64,000 bases of DNA from Sphingomonas sediminicola (GCF_014489515.1 NZ_CP060782.1:1550001-1614000), one strand, 5' to 3'; shown: positions 17,292 through 27,032, counted from the first letter of the stretch. Notes: generated from the sequence alone by a model not told the origin. Translations and numbers: made by a program.

Positions 17292-18728
17292 ATGCGCGAG
17301 CAAGAAACCAAATCTCTCCTGTTGGTCGAAGCCGATCCAGCCGAACGGCGTCTCGTTTCGGCGGTCGCAGCGCGCGCCGGCTGGAGCACGGTCGGTGCGG
17401 ATTGCACGGAGATGGCGATTAGCCTTCTCCAGGGGCCGCATGGGCGAGAAGTCCAGGCCGCCTTTCTCGCGAACTGGGATGAGGGATCGGGTCCCGCGGC
17501 CATTGCCGCACTGCGATCCAGCCGTCCATCCCTGCCCGTCATTGTCGCCGCCAAAGGCGAATCGGTGGCGCAGGCGGTCAACGCGATGCGCGCAGGCGCC
17601 ACGGATTTCCTGACCCTGCCGGTCGCGCCCGAGCGGCTCGTCGAGGCGCTTGCGGCCAATTCCGACCGCCGCAAGCCCGCCGGCGAACTGATCCCGGTCT
17701 CCGAGAAGCTTGCTCCGGCGCTGTCGCTCGAACAGCTCGTAGGCTCCTCTCCGCAGTATCGGGCCGCCCTCGCCGTCGCAGCCAAGGCCGCGCGCAATCG
17801 CCTTCCGATCCTGATCGTCGGCGAGCCCGGCACGGGCAAGGAGACGGTCTCGCGGGCTATCCATGCAGCAAGTCTTCGGGCCCGCGGTCCGCTGGTCATC
17901 GTCGATTGCAAGGCCGTTCCCGGCAACGTCGTCGACAGCGAGCTGTTCGGCCACGTGAAGGGTGCCTTCCCCGGCGCCTTCGCGGAGAAGTCGGGCCGGA
18001 TGCTCGAAGCGGACATGGGCACGCTTGTCCTCGACGAGATTGGCGCCTTGCCGCAGTCGACCCAGGAAACGCTGGATCGCGTGCTCGCCACCGGCGAAGT
18101 CCGTCCGGTCGGATGCAACGGCAGCTCCTCCGTTGATATCCGGCTGATCGCCACGACAAGCGCTCCGCTGGCCGAAAGCTTCAACCAGATGCTCGGCGAG
18201 CGAATCTCCGTCACCGTCGTGAATCTTCCGCCGCTGCGCGACCGCAGCGCGGATATTCCGAACCTGGCCAGGCACCTCCTTCAGCGCTTTGCCGAGCAGG
18301 AGCTGATCCCGCCGCTGTCGATCGGAAACGACGCGCTCGCGGTCCTCATGCGGTATGGCTGGCCGGGCAACGTCCGGCAACTCGCCAGCGTTCTCTTTCG
18401 CGCAGGACTCCAATGCGACCGCGGCGGCCTGACTGCCGAAGACTTCCCTCACATTGCGTCGCAGTCGCGCTTCACCGGGCGCAAGAGCGACTTCGCTCCT
18501 TCCTTGAGCGCCCAATCCAGCGAAGCTGCGATGAGCGGCGTTTCCGGAGTGACCCTGTTCACGAACGACGGACATTTGCGCACGCTCGAGGAGATCGAGG
18601 CCGACATCATCCGCCTAGCCATCGGCCACTACCGCGGCCGCATGACCGAGGTAGCGCGCCGGCTCGGCATTGGCCGCTCCACGCTTTACCGCAAGCTGAG
18701 CGACATCGGCATCGACACCGCCGCCTGA
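17292..18728 (+). CDS. Sigma54-type AAA+ regulator with degenerate receiver and altered GAFTGA loop
   Basis: 478 residues. An N-terminal receiver-like domain (1-120) lacks the usual phospho-acceptor: the strand reads AAFLANWDEG with Asn where Asp is expected, and DFLTLPV lacks the conserved Lys before Pro. The central AAA+ domain has Walker A GEPGTGKE, the ELFGHVKGAFPGAF loop and Walker B TLVLDEIGAL, plus the WPGNVRQL sensor II. A Fis-type HTH (MTEVARRLGIGRSTLYRKL) closes the protein. The sigma54-contact loop is GAFPGA instead of GAFTGA. It may still act, like divergent FlbD-type regulators, or be independent of sigma54. Divergent from the COX IV-like gene. Confidence 0.88.
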   Translation: MREQETKSLLLVEADPAERRLVSAVAARAGWSTVGADCTEMAISLLQGPHGREVQAAFLANWDEGSGPAAIAALRSSRPSLPVIVAAKGESVAQAVNAMRAGATDFLTLPVAPERLVEALAANSDRRKPAGELIPVSEKLAPALSLEQLVGSSPQYRAALAVAAKAARNRLPILIVGEPGTGKETVSRAIHAASLRARGPLVIVDCKAVPGNVVDSELFGHVKGAFPGAFAEKSGRMLEADMGTLVLDEIGALPQSTQETLDRVLATGEVRPVGCNGSSSVDIRLIATTSAPLAESFNQMLGERISVTVVNLPPLRDRSADIPNLARHLLQRFAEQELIPPLSIGNDALAVLMRYGWPGNVRQLASVLFRAGLQCDRGGLTAEDFPHIASQSRFTGRKSDFAPSLSAQSSEAAMSGVSGVTLFTNDGHLRTLEEIEADIIRLAIGHYRGRMTEVARRLGIGRSTLYRKLSDIGIDTAA

Positions 18729-18746
18729 GGCGCTAGCACTCGCCGG

Positions 18747-19487
18747 GTGCGAGTGTTCCTCTTTCTTGCCTTTTTCTTGGCCGGTTGCGCGAAGACCGGT
18801 GCGACCGCCGAAGCGGCGCAGTCTGCCTGTCGTGTGGAAATGTTCGAAGAGAGCCGATTCACGGTCTGCGATCCCGGAAAAGGCAATCTCGAGCTGATCG
18901 CCGCGGGTCGTGATGAGCCAGCGGTTCGGCGGCTGGCCGACCTGGATACGAATCTCGGCCCCAAAGCCGGCACGGTCGCCTTCGCGATGAATGCCGGAAT
19001 GTACGACGACGACGGGCGGCCGATCGGGCTCGCAATCGTCGAAGGACGCCAGAAACACGCGATCAACCGCCGGAAGGGCGGCGGCAATTTTCACCTGATG
19101 CCGAACGGCGTGTTCCAGGTTCGCAAGAATTGCAGTGCCGAGGTCGTGACGAGCGACAAATGGCGCCCCTCGCCCGACATACGCATCGCGACCCAATCGG
19201 GACCGATGCTCGTAATCGACGGCAAGCTTCACCCCGCATTCGAGCACGACGGCATGTCCCGGAACATTCGGAACGGCGTGGGAGTGACAAGCGGCAAGGC
19301 CCTGTTCGTCATCAGCGACGATCCCGTCTCATTCGGGAAGTTCGCCCGCTTCTTCCGCGACCGGCTGAAGGCGCGCAATGCGCTCTTCTTCGACGGCTCG
19401 GTGAGCGCGCTCTGGGACCCGGCGAATGGGAGGCGGGACCTTACCAAGCCGCTGGGACCGATGGTAGTTGCGTACAGGCCGCGGTAA
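18747..19487 (+). CDS. Phosphodiester glycosidase (NAGPA) family lipoprotein
   Basis: 246 residues from a GTG at 18747. It begins with a lipoprotein signal, MRVFLFLAFFLAGC, with the lipobox Cys at residue 14. The rest matches the phosphodiester glycosidase/NAGPA fold (PF09992): FAMNAGMYDDDGRPIGLAI, then NFHLMPNGVF, IATQSGPMLVIDGKLHP, RNGVGVTSGKALFVIS and LFFDGSVSALW. The mammalian relative removes GlcNAc from mannose-6-phosphate. Bacterial members act on envelope glycans or polysaccharides, but the substrate here is unknown. It follows the sigma54-type regulator by 18 bases. Intact. Confidence 0.85.
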   Translation: MRVFLFLAFFLAGCAKTGATAEAAQSACRVEMFEESRFTVCDPGKGNLELIAAGRDEPAVRRLADLDTNLGPKAGTVAFAMNAGMYDDDGRPIGLAIVEGRQKHAINRRKGGGNFHLMPNGVFQVRKNCSAEVVTSDKWRPSPDIRIATQSGPMLVIDGKLHPAFEHDGMSRNIRNGVGVTSGKALFVISDDPVSFGKFARFFRDRLKARNALFFDGSVSALWDPANGRRDLTKPLGPMVVAYRPR

Positions 19488-19502
19488 GGTGTGCGACGCG
19501 CT

Positions 19503-20582
19503 CTAGCCGAGCCGAGGGGTTAGCGCCTGGTCGCGAAGTCCTCGCCAGATCCTGAGCGCCTGCACGGTCTCCGGCACATCGTGGACGCGGACGATCTGAG
19601 CGCCCTGTTCCGCTGCCTTGAGCGCGAAAGCGATGCTGCCGCCGAGACGCCGGTCGGCCGGCGCTTCGTTCGATAGCGCGCCGATCGTGCGCTTTCGGCT
19701 CGCACCAACGACCAGCGGGCAACCGAGCGAATGGAAAAGAGCGAGCCCGTTCATCAACTCGAGATTGTGGGCGACGGTCTTTCCGAAGCCGAAGCCGGGA
19801 TCGATCAGAATTCGTGACCGGTCGATTCCGGCGGCCTCGGCAGCGGCGATGCGCTCCTCAAGCCAAACATAAATCTCGACCAGCACATCGTCGTAGCGCG
19901 GGTCCTCCTGCATGGTCTCGGGACTTCCGAGATGATGCATCAGTATCACCGGCGCGCCCGAGGCAGCGACGACCTCCGCCGCGCGCGGGTCGAAGGTCAG
20001 AGCAGACACATCGTTCACAAGCCGCGCGCCGGCCTGGAGAGCAGCCGTCATCACCTCGCTCTTGCGCGTATCAATGGAGACGGCCGAACCGCCCGCAGCG
20101 AGGCGCTCGACTACAGGTCGGACGCGCTCGATCTCATCCTGTGCCCAGACGGTCTGCGCGCCCGGACGGGTGGACTCCCCGCCGACGTCGAGGATCGCGG
20201 CCCCTTCGCTGGCCATCTGCACCCCCGCTTCGACGGCTGAGCCCGCGTCGGCGAGCTGGCCGCCGTCGGAAAAGCTATCGGGCGTAACGTTGAGAATGCC
20301 CATGACCTGCGGTTGGTCGAGCCGGACCGTGCGATCGCCCAACTGCAGTGGTTGCCGGGGCGCAGTGAGTGCCGCCCATTGGGCTGCGGTGTCCCCGCCG
20401 AGGCGTCCTTCGATCGCTTCCACGGGGAGCAACTCGGCCGAAACACGCCGGCTGCCCTCGACGCGGAGCAACTCGACGCTCGCGAAGAAGTTCAGCCCGC
20501 CGGCAAGCCTGGCGACCTTCCCGTCATGGCCGAACGGGGCATCAACGAAACCGGTGGGGCGGACAAGAGTGCGTGCGGCCAT
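19503..20582 (-). CDS. folP: Dihydropteroate synthase
   Basis: 359 residues. FolP condenses dihydropterin pyrophosphate with p-aminobenzoate in folate synthesis and is the sulfonamide target. Signatures are VMGILNVTPDSFSDGG, ILDVGGESTRPGA, SIDTRKSEVM, INDVSAL-like VNDVSALTFD, ILIDPGFGFGKTV and VVGASRKRTIG. It carries an extra N-terminal region of about 80 residues (RLAGGLNFFASVELLRV) before the TIM barrel, which is seen in several alphaproteobacterial FolP proteins and has no known function. Intact; convergent with the NAGPA-type gene (16 bases between stops). Confidence 0.95.
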   Translation of the reverse strand: MAARTLVRPTGFVDAPFGHDGKVARLAGGLNFFASVELLRVEGSRRVSAELLPVEAIEGRLGGDTAAQWAALTAPRQPLQLGDRTVRLDQPQVMGILNVTPDSFSDGGQLADAGSAVEAGVQMASEGAAILDVGGESTRPGAQTVWAQDEIERVRPVVERLAAGGSAVSIDTRKSEVMTAALQAGARLVNDVSALTFDPRAAEVVAASGAPVILMHHLGSPETMQEDPRYDDVLVEIYVWLEERIAAAEAAGIDRSRILIDPGFGFGKTVAHNLELMNGLALFHSLGCPLVVGASRKRTIGALSNEAPADRRLGGSIAFALKAAEQGAQIVRVHDVPETVQALRIWRGLRDQALTPRLG

Positions 20583-20637
20583 CTGCCGCTAGTGTCGGGA
20601 CGAGAGCGGATGTTCAAGTCCTGCAGGCGATCTCGCC

Positions 20638-21054
20638 CTAGAAGGCTCGGTAAGTCTCGTTTCCGACGAACCCCAAGCGGGTCACTCCAACGCGCTTCGC
20701 GGCAACGAAGACGTCGTTCACCAATTCGTATCGCGCCTCCGACTCAGGCTGGAGATGCAGCTCGGGTTCCGGCGAGATTCGGGTCGTCGCGGCAAGGTTG
20801 TGGGCTAGCGTGTCTTGGGAAACCGGCGTTCCGTTCCAGAGGATCGCACCTCCATTGGTGACCACGATCTTGTTCTTCAGCAGGCGAACCTCCGGACACG
20901 TCGGGCAGTCCTGCGGACGATCGAGCTTCAACGCGTGCGTCTGAAGCGGGATTGTGATGATGAACATCACCAGCAGCACGAGCATCACGTCGATGAGTGG
21001 GGTCATGTTGATCTCCCGCATCGGGGATGATTCAGCCGCAGCGATAAGAGCCAT
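20638..21054 (-). CDS. exbD: ExbD/TolR family biopolymer transport protein
   Basis: 138 residues. After a short cytoplasmic N-terminus (REINMTPLIDVMLVLLVMF) with the conserved proton-path Asp in PLIDVMLVLL there is one membrane helix and a periplasmic C-terminal domain. ExbD/TolR proteins work with ExbB/TolQ to energise TonB- or Tol-dependent outer-membrane processes. No exbB is adjacent in this window, so this is an orphan copy. A TGATG-TTA-CATCA dyad at 21071-21083, just upstream of the start, could be an operator but is short. Intact. Confidence 0.9.
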   Translation of the reverse strand: MALIAAAESSPMREINMTPLIDVMLVLLVMFIITIPLQTHALKLDRPQDCPTCPEVRLLKNKIVVTNGGAILWNGTPVSQDTLAHNLAATTRISPEPELHLQPESEARYELVNDVFVAAKRVGVTRLGFVGNETYRAF

Positions 21055-21131
21055 GCCTGCCTCCTGCGATTGATGTTACATCATCACATTCTTCACTGGA
21101 TCGCAAGCGTAAGTGCGAATGTAGAGTTAAT

Positions 21132-21767
21132 TCAGGAGAAGGCCCGGAAGAGCGCCTTGAAGCCCCGCTTGCGATTGGCGCGGCGCGCAGCTTCTTTCGA
21201 GATCGCCGGAAGGTCGAGGTCCGCGCCAAGCGTCCGGTACGCGCCTTTTGGGCATGCGATGACGAAGAAACCTTTGCGGACCTGCTGAACGTGGAGGATG
21301 TCGAAATGGGGCTCGAACCTGGACAGCCACCAGCTTGTGCTTTCCTGGATCAGATGGGCGTTGCGCCCGTCCGTCAGCACCTTCTTCGCCGGGCCGGTGT
21401 GGACCGTCAGAAACGCCAGCCGCTGGGAGATGGAAGAGATCTCGGACAGCACGGCGTCCAGCGACGCTGGCTCGATATGTTCCAGCACGTCGATGCAGGT
21501 CACGAGGTCAGCAGGCCGCGGCGTGCCATATTCAGGGAAAGCGGGATCGTACGGCTGGTAACGGACCTTCCCCCCGTCGCGCAGATGCAGTGCCTTCTTC
21601 AGGTTGCATTTGCCAGCGCCATAGTCGGACAGGCTCTCGCACTTTCCGAGCCGCAGGAGCGACCGGACGACCGGGGCGAACGACAGGGACGCGACGCCGT
21701 ATTTCGGGTTTTTGTGAAGCTTCTGCTGCTCCGCCAAATAGGAGTCGGAAATCGTCGCCGCAGTCAT
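21132..21767 (-). CDS. Class I SAM-dependent methyltransferase-like protein
   Basis: 211 residues. It has a Rossmann-type methyltransferase core: SLSDYGAGKCNLKKAL (the SAM-binding G-x-G site), VRYQPYDPAFPEYG, then ADLVTCIDVLEHIEPASLD (motif with Asp and the following helix) and AFLTVHTGPAKKVLTDGRNA. A basic C-terminal tail (AARRANRKRGFKALF) is notable. Such proteins often sit in surface-polysaccharide or sugar-modification clusters, but neighbours here (exbD and an efflux operon) give no substrate hint. Intact. Confidence 0.8.
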   Translation of the reverse strand: MTAATISDSYLAEQQKLHKNPKYGVASLSFAPVVRSLLRLGKCESLSDYGAGKCNLKKALHLRDGGKVRYQPYDPAFPEYGTPRPADLVTCIDVLEHIEPASLDAVLSEISSISQRLAFLTVHTGPAKKVLTDGRNAHLIQESTSWWLSRFEPHFDILHVQQVRKGFFVIACPKGAYRTLGADLDLPAISKEAARRANRKRGFKALFRAFS

Positions 21768-21833
21768 TCTCGAGAGGCCTCCCCGCCTCGTTGCGTCGTC
21801 CTTTAAACGCAGCGCGGCGGTGGGTCTATCGGC

Positions 21834-23379
21834 TTAGTCCATTGCCACCTGGGGCGGTCCGCCGGTCTGCTGACCGCGGCGCATCAGCAGAAGCAGCGGC
21901 AACACAGCGAAGGTCACTAGCATCATCAGCTTGAAGTCATCGAGATAGGCGATGAACAAGGCCTGCCTCGTCACTTCCGCATTGATGACCGCCAGGGCTG
22001 TAGAGCCCTGCGGAGCGATCGTCTGGAGAAGCGTCGGATCGACGGTCGGGATCGTCTGCTCGGTGATCGAGCTCGCAATGTCGGCGTGCGCAACCTGGGT
22101 CATCCGCACGAGCTGGGCGCTGACGATCGAAATGCCCACAGAGCCGCCGATGTTGCGCGACAGGTTCAGGAGCGCGGCAGCGGTCGTCCGCATCTTGGGG
22201 CCAGCGTTTCGAAGGCCAGGCTCTGCAGCGGCACGAAGATCAGGCCAAGGCCGAGGCCCTGCACCACGCCGCTCATAATCACCGGCTGCGACGGCTGATC
22301 CAGCGCGAAGCCGGTCATCATCCATAGGGAAATACCCATCAGGGCGACGCCGATCCCGACAAGCAATCGGGCGTCGATCCTTCCGGTCAATCGCCCTGCA
22401 AGAAGCATGGAGATCAAGGTCCCCACCCCGCGTGGTGCCGTCAGGAATCCCGACTGGAGAACGGAATAGCCGTACAGGTTCTGGAGTAGCGGTGGCAGGA
22501 GCGCGAGGCCGGCGAGCAGAAGTACGCCGGTAACCGCCATGAAGATCAATCCGGTCGAGAAGTTGCGGTCGGTGAACATCGAGCGGTCGAACAGAGGATT
22601 CTTCGCCGTGATCATGTGCACGACGAACATCCAGGCGGCACCAATCGCGAGGCCCGCCTCGAAAATGATCTCCCAGCTTTCGAACCAGTCCTTCTGCTCG
22701 CCGCGGTCGAGGAACATCTGCAGGGCGCCGAGCGCAATGGCGAGAAGAGCAAAGCCGAGGATATCGAAGCTGCGCCGATGCTTCTCAGCCTTCGGCATGA
22801 ACCGCAGCATTATGAAGGTGCAGATCACGCCGACCGGCAGGTTGACGAGGAACACCCAGCGCCAATTGTAATTGTCGGTAAGCCAGCCGCCGAGGACCGG
22901 GCCGAGGATCGGGCCGATCATCACGCCGCCCCGAACAGGGCCATCGCCTGGCCGTGCTTTTCACGCGGGTTGATGTCGAACAGGGTCGCCTGCGCGAGCG
23001 GAACGATGAACGCTCCGCTTACGCCCTGGAGAGCGCGGAACATGACCATCTCGGTCAGCGACACCGCTGAAGCACAGAGCACCGACGCGATCGTGAAGCC
23101 GACAACGCTGATGAGGAGCAGCCGCTTGCGGCCGACCCGGTCGGCGAGCCAGCCACTGATCGGCAAGGCAATCGCCGACGCGACGATATAGCTGGTCAGC
23201 ACCCAGTTGATGCTTTCCTGCGTCGCGCTGAGGCTCGCCTGCATGTGCGGGAGTGCGACGTTCGCAATAGTCGTATCCAGCACCTGCAACAGCACGGCCA
23301 TCATCACGCCGATCGTGACGATGATCCGCTCTCCCGCGGGAAGCGGGTGCGACGCTACATTTGCCGGGGTGTCGGCCAT
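21834..23379 (-). CDS. emrB: EmrB-type MFS multidrug efflux transporter (DHA2), two frameshifts
   Basis: Fourteen-helix DHA2 transporter of about 514 residues when corrected. N-terminal part: VLDTTIANVALPHMQASLSA, SWLADR-like SGWLADRVGRKRLLL and GVSGAFIVPLAQA. It breaks near 22925, where one G is missing after MALFGA, and the next frame continues VMIGPILGPVLGGWLTD, the motif C of antiporters. It breaks again near 22199 after FETLAP, one base missing, with the next frame reading KMRTTAAALLNLSRNIGGSV to the end. It follows emrA by 1 base, so marR-emrA-emrB form one operon. Function is drug:H+ antiport as a tripartite pump with an outer-membrane channel not present here. Confidence 0.9.
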
Positions 23380-23380
23380 T

Positions 23381-24462
23381 CTACTTGTCGAGGTAGACCG
23401 TCACCGTGGTGGAAAGTCCGGCGATCAGCGGCTTGCCCGGGTTGCCGTCGAACGCGATCCGAACGGGGACGCGCTGAGTCACCTTGACCCAATTGCCGTT
23501 GGCATTCTGGGCCGGAATGATGGCGAATTCGCTGCCCGTGCCTGCGCCGACGCTCTGAATGTGAGCCTTGAAGTCCATGCCGGGATAGGCGTCGATTTCG
23601 ATCTTGGCCTTCTGTCCGGGCACCATTTTGCCGACGTCCTTCTCTTTAAAGTTCGCCTCGACCCAGGCGGTCTGGTCATGGACGAGCGACAGCATGCCGA
23701 CGCCCTGGACGGCCATCTGGCCCACCTGAAGCCGGTCGGAATTGGCGATCGTACCCTCCATCGGAGCGCGAACTTCGGTGCGGGAAAGGTCTAGCCGAGC
23801 CTTGTCGACGGCGGCCTGGGCCTGCGCGATCGACGGCTGCTCGCCCGGCGCAATCGCGGCATGGGCATTGGCGGCGCGTGCCCGGGCGTCGGCGAGAGAA
23901 GTCTCGGCCGTGCGCACCTCGTTGAGGGCGTCCTCATAGTCGGCGCGTGTCGTGAACCCGCGCTTCAGAAGCGCTGCCTGACGGGCGAGCGCGTTACGCT
24001 TGATCTGAAGATTTGCCCCCGCGCCCGTGATGTCGGCGCCGGTGCCCGCAGCCTGTGTGCGAAGCTGGGAGGTTTGCAGGTGCGCCGCAGCAAGCTGTGC
24101 CTCCGCCTGTTCCAGCGCGACGCGGAACGGCGCCGGATCGATGCGGAACAGGATATCACCGCGCTTCACCTTATCGCCGTTCTTCACGTTGACGGCGATG
24201 ACCGGGCCGTTCACCTGGGCGCTAACCGAGACGATGTCCTGCTTCACGGAAGCATTGTCGGTAGACACAGTGCCGCCGCTGGAAACCCAATAATAGATGC
24301 CGCCGAGCAGCAGCAGCGCCGGCACGAGCAGCATCAGCACCGGACGAACCCAGCGCTTCTTTTCTTTCCGGGCTCCCCGACCGCATCGGCCGCGACTTCG
24401 GCGGTCCGCTCATCCACAGCAGTCGGCTCGCCGCTGATCTTTTCCTGCTTCATCTCGTTCAT
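23381..24462 (-). CDS. emrA: EmrA/HlyD-type membrane fusion protein, frameshifted
   Basis: The periplasmic adaptor of the EmrAB pump. It starts at the ATG at 24462, which overlaps the marR stop, reads MNEMKQEKISGEPTAVDE, and after an A run near 24360 loses one base. The next frame supplies KRWVRPVLMLLVPALLLLGG, a single N-terminal membrane anchor, then TDNASVKQDIVSVSAQVNGP (lipoyl half), a long coiled-coil hairpin (GADITGAGANLQIKRNALAR) and RAPMEGTIANSDRLQVGQMA (second half), and the beta-barrel AWVEANFKEKDVGKMVPGQK. About 359 residues corrected, normal for the family. Confidence 0.9.
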
Positions 24463-24911
24463 GCCTCGGCTGCTTTTCTGCCGCGTTGCACCGCGGCGAC
24501 ATTTTCACGCACTCGCGCGAGGACGCCGCGCACCTGGTCGAGTTCTGACCGGTCGATGTCTGCAAACGCCTCCCCGACAAGCTCGCTGCCCAAAGACTTC
24601 AGCCGCTCGACGAGCGGCTTCGCCTTGTCGGTGACCTGAAGCCGCCACGCGCGACGGTCCTCCGGATCGCGCTGGCGCTCCACGAGCTCCGCTTCCTCGA
24701 GACGGTCGACGATCCGGCAAAGCGTGATCGGCTCTACGTCGAGCATGTCCGCAAGCTCGACCTGCCTCAGCCCCGGATACCGGGTGAGGCGGAACAGGAC
24801 TTTCCATTGCGCGCGAGTGACGCCGAGGGCAGACGCACGGCGATCGAATGCCTTGCGCAGAGCATGCGCCGTCTCCGCAATCTCGAAGGGCAAGTCTTCC
24901 ATAGCCCCCAT
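24459..24911 (-). CDS. MarR family repressor of the emr operon
   Basis: 150 residues with a winged-helix MarR domain: TRAQWKVLFRLTRYPGLRQ, ELADMLDVEPITLCRIVDRL (recognition helix), then the wing VERQRDPEDRRAWRLQVTDK. It is the first gene of a marR-emrA-emrB operon with an overlapping stop/start, so it probably represses the pump and is released by its substrates. The start at 24911 is followed by a second Met at codon 4. Upstream at about 24930-24910 is TTGAAT-N16-TATATG, which would place transcription close to the start codon (near-leaderless); this is tentative. Confidence 0.9.
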   Translation of the reverse strand: MGAMEDLPFEIAETAHALRKAFDRRASALGVTRAQWKVLFRLTRYPGLRQVELADMLDVEPITLCRIVDRLEEAELVERQRDPEDRRAWRLQVTDKAKPLVERLKSLGSELVGEAFADIDRSELDQVRGVLARVRENVAAVQRGRKAAEA

Positions 24912-25080
24912 ATAATGAGTGTGCTTACTAATTCAACGCATTTGGGCGGAGCCTGTTCCAAATGTCCAGGCGTGAATCCTGCCGCGTTGGAAGCACCGCT
25001 CGTCACACCCGGGCCGTTGATCGCTGGAATCCGCTGCGGCTCCGTGTTCTGGTGAAGCAGTCACGGGCCGGGGGTCCAAG

Positions 25081-25257
25081 GTGTATTATCGACTGTATCT
25101 GATGCGCGGAGATCGCTTCCGCGACGCAATTGAAATCCATGCCGCCGACGATGAATCGGCAATGTTGCAGGCCGAGCAGCGCAAGGAAGCCTTGCCCGCC
25201 GAGCTTTGGTGCCGCGGCCGCCGCGTAGCGACTTTGCTTGGAACATCCTCGGCTTAA
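25081..25257 (+). CDS. Small hypothetical protein (58 aa)
   Basis: GTG at 25081 after GGGGTCCAAG. Product begins VYYRLYLMRGDRFRDAIEIH and continues AADDESAMLQAEQRKEALPA, then ELWCRGRRVATLLGT. The layout, a short strand pair followed by a helix with alternating acidic and basic residues, suggests a compact soluble protein. There is no signal peptide or membrane segment. The pattern is familiar to me from sphingomonad genomes as a short conserved hypothetical, but I cannot name a family. It lies between marR (divergent) and another small gene on the same strand. Confidence 0.5.
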   Translation: MYYRLYLMRGDRFRDAIEIHAADDESAMLQAEQRKEALPAELWCRGRRVATLLGTSSA

Positions 25258-25335
25258 GTCGGCTAGCCGACAATCAATCCACATCCGAAACAGTCGGCAC
25301 TACGGCCGGAATGCTTCGTTACTAATTGAGGTTAG

Positions 25336-25557
25336 TTGCGGAGCACCGATCTGGCCCAGGAACGAATCGTAGCCGTAGGTTTGTTGACACAGCGCGAAGT
25401 CGAGCTGCTGGGTCAGGGTTTCTCGCGCCTCTGGCCGGTAGACGAAACGCCTTGCTTCACCGAGCTCATCAAGGCCATCGATGACGCCGACGAGCAGCTG
25501 CATCAGGAACATAGCCAGAAGATGGAGCCGCCTGTTACAGGCGGCGACTGCCTCTAA
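25336..25557 (+). CDS. Small hypothetical protein (73 aa)
   Basis: Starts at TTG 25336 with GAGG (25327-25330) at good spacing. The product reads MRSTDLAQERIVAVGLLTQR then EVELLGQGFSRLWPVDETPC and FTELIKAIDDADEQLHQEH. The D-E-T-P-C-F-x-E-L-I-x-A-I-D-x-A-D-x pattern suggests a short conserved soluble protein. No domain recognised. The stop overlaps the stop of the convergent HTH gene by 4 bases. Kept because the Shine-Dalgarno is convincing and the sequence is not low complexity. Confidence 0.6.
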   Translation: MRSTDLAQERIVAVGLLTQREVELLGQGFSRLWPVDETPCFTELIKAIDDADEQLHQEHSQKMEPPVTGGDCL

Positions 25558-25778
25558 TAAGCGCGCCGCTGCGCCGCGATCAGCATCCGGAGCAGCATCG
25601 CCACCGGCCGAGGCACCCCGACCTTCCCCTCAAGCCACAAGCTGACTGCCGAACGTGACACCCCGATCGCATTGGCGAGGTCGTTCTGCGTCCGGTAGCC
25701 GAGGGTCCGCATCGCACTCCGAAGCTCATCGGGCGACATGGACGCAAGCATTTCCCTGTTGGGCGTGTCGCCGGTCAT
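25554..25778 (-). CDS. Small HTH (XRE-like) DNA-binding protein
   Basis: About 74 residues from the ATG at 25778 (the longer open frame would overlap glnB). The core GYRTQNDLANAIGVSRSAVS is a canonical helix-turn-helix, followed by LWLEGKVGVPRPVAMLLRML, as in single-domain Xre or YdaS-like regulators. The preceding MSPDELRSAMRTL is the usual first helix. It is downstream of glnB on the same strand with 43 bases between them and could be cotranscribed. Target genes are unknown. Intact. Confidence 0.75.
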   Translation of the reverse strand: MTGDTPNREMLASMSPDELRSAMRTLGYRTQNDLANAIGVSRSAVSLWLEGKVGVPRPVAMLLRMLIAAQRRAY

Positions 25779-25821
25779 CGACCGGCCCTGTAGCGGCACA
25801 GGAGCACGTGCGAAAAGGGCC

Positions 25822-26199
<378 letters not shown>

Positions 26200-26252
26200 T
26201 CAGGGCCGCATTTGAAAGGCAGTGGGCCGCACAAATCGATTGAAAGCCTGAA

Positions 26253-27002
26253 ATGAAAGCCATCATTCTTTCCGCCGGCCAGGGTTCGCGCCTCGGCCAC
26301 ATGGTCGACGACCGCCCCAAGTGCCTGATCGAGTTCAGCGGCCGTACCCTGCTCGACCGCCAGCTCGACACGCTCGAAGCGAATGGCGTGCACGAAGTCG
26401 TGGTCGTCACCGGCTTCCACGACGAATTGGTCAATCAGGCGATTGCGCGGCGGACCGGCGGGCCAAAGGTGCGGACTATCTTCAACCCCTTTTACAAGGT
26501 CGCCGACAATACCGGCTCGCTCTACATGGCGCGCGAGGAGCTGAGCGGAGATTGCCTGGTATGGAACGGCGACACTTTGGTCTCGAAGGCCTTGATGGCG
26601 AAGGTCGTCAGCAATGACCGGCCGGGCATCTGCGTCACCATCGACCGCAAGGAAGGGTACGACGAGGACGACATGAAGGTCGTGGCCGCCGACGACGGCC
26701 GGCTGCGCGCGATCGGCAAGAGGATCAGCGAGGGTGTGAACGCCGAGTCCATCGGCCTGCTGGCCTTCCGCTCAGGCGGAGCCGAGCAATTCCGCGAAGC
26801 CATCGAGCGCGCAATGCGCACCAGCGAGGGTACCACGATCTGGTACCTTCGAGTGATTCACCACCTCGCTCAGAACGGCGACGTGTGGACGCTCGACATC
26901 AACGGCGCCGAATGGGGCGAAGTCGACTTCCCGCCCGACGTCGAGGCGGCGCAAGAGCTTACAGCGCGGTGGGATGCAGCAGCCGAGGCAGTCGCTGCTT
27001 AA
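26253..27002 (+). CDS. NTP transferase domain protein (LicC/choline-phosphate cytidylyltransferase-like)
   Basis: 249 residues with the nucleotidyltransferase core: MKAIILSAGQGSRLGHMVDD with the G-x-G-x-R-L loop, RPKCLIEFSGRTLLDRQLDT, VVVTGFHDELVNQ, NTGSLYMAREEL and the metal-binding CLVWNGDTLVS. The family makes NDP-activated small molecules (NDP-sugars, CDP-choline). The spacing NTGSLY plus late ITIWYLRV/INGAEWGEVDFP resembles the LicC or phosphonate cytidylyltransferase-like group more than sugar-1-phosphate enzymes, so CTP with a phospho-alcohol is a guess. It is transcribed divergently from glnB. Intact. Confidence 0.8.
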   Translation: MKAIILSAGQGSRLGHMVDDRPKCLIEFSGRTLLDRQLDTLEANGVHEVVVVTGFHDELVNQAIARRTGGPKVRTIFNPFYKVADNTGSLYMAREELSGDCLVWNGDTLVSKALMAKVVSNDRPGICVTIDRKEGYDEDDMKVVAADDGRLRAIGKRISEGVNAESIGLLAFRSGGAEQFREAIERAMRTSEGTTIWYLRVIHHLAQNGDVWTLDINGAEWGEVDFPPDVEAAQELTARWDAAAEAVAA

Positions 27003-27032
27003 CTAATGTCCAGAATGGGTGGAAAGCGGACA

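Noticed and set aside
17187-18575. Long minus-strand open frame (462 codons)
   Set aside because: Antisense to the sigma54-type regulator, which has clear Walker and HTH motifs; the minus frame has no recognisable domain and is arginine-rich from GC bias.
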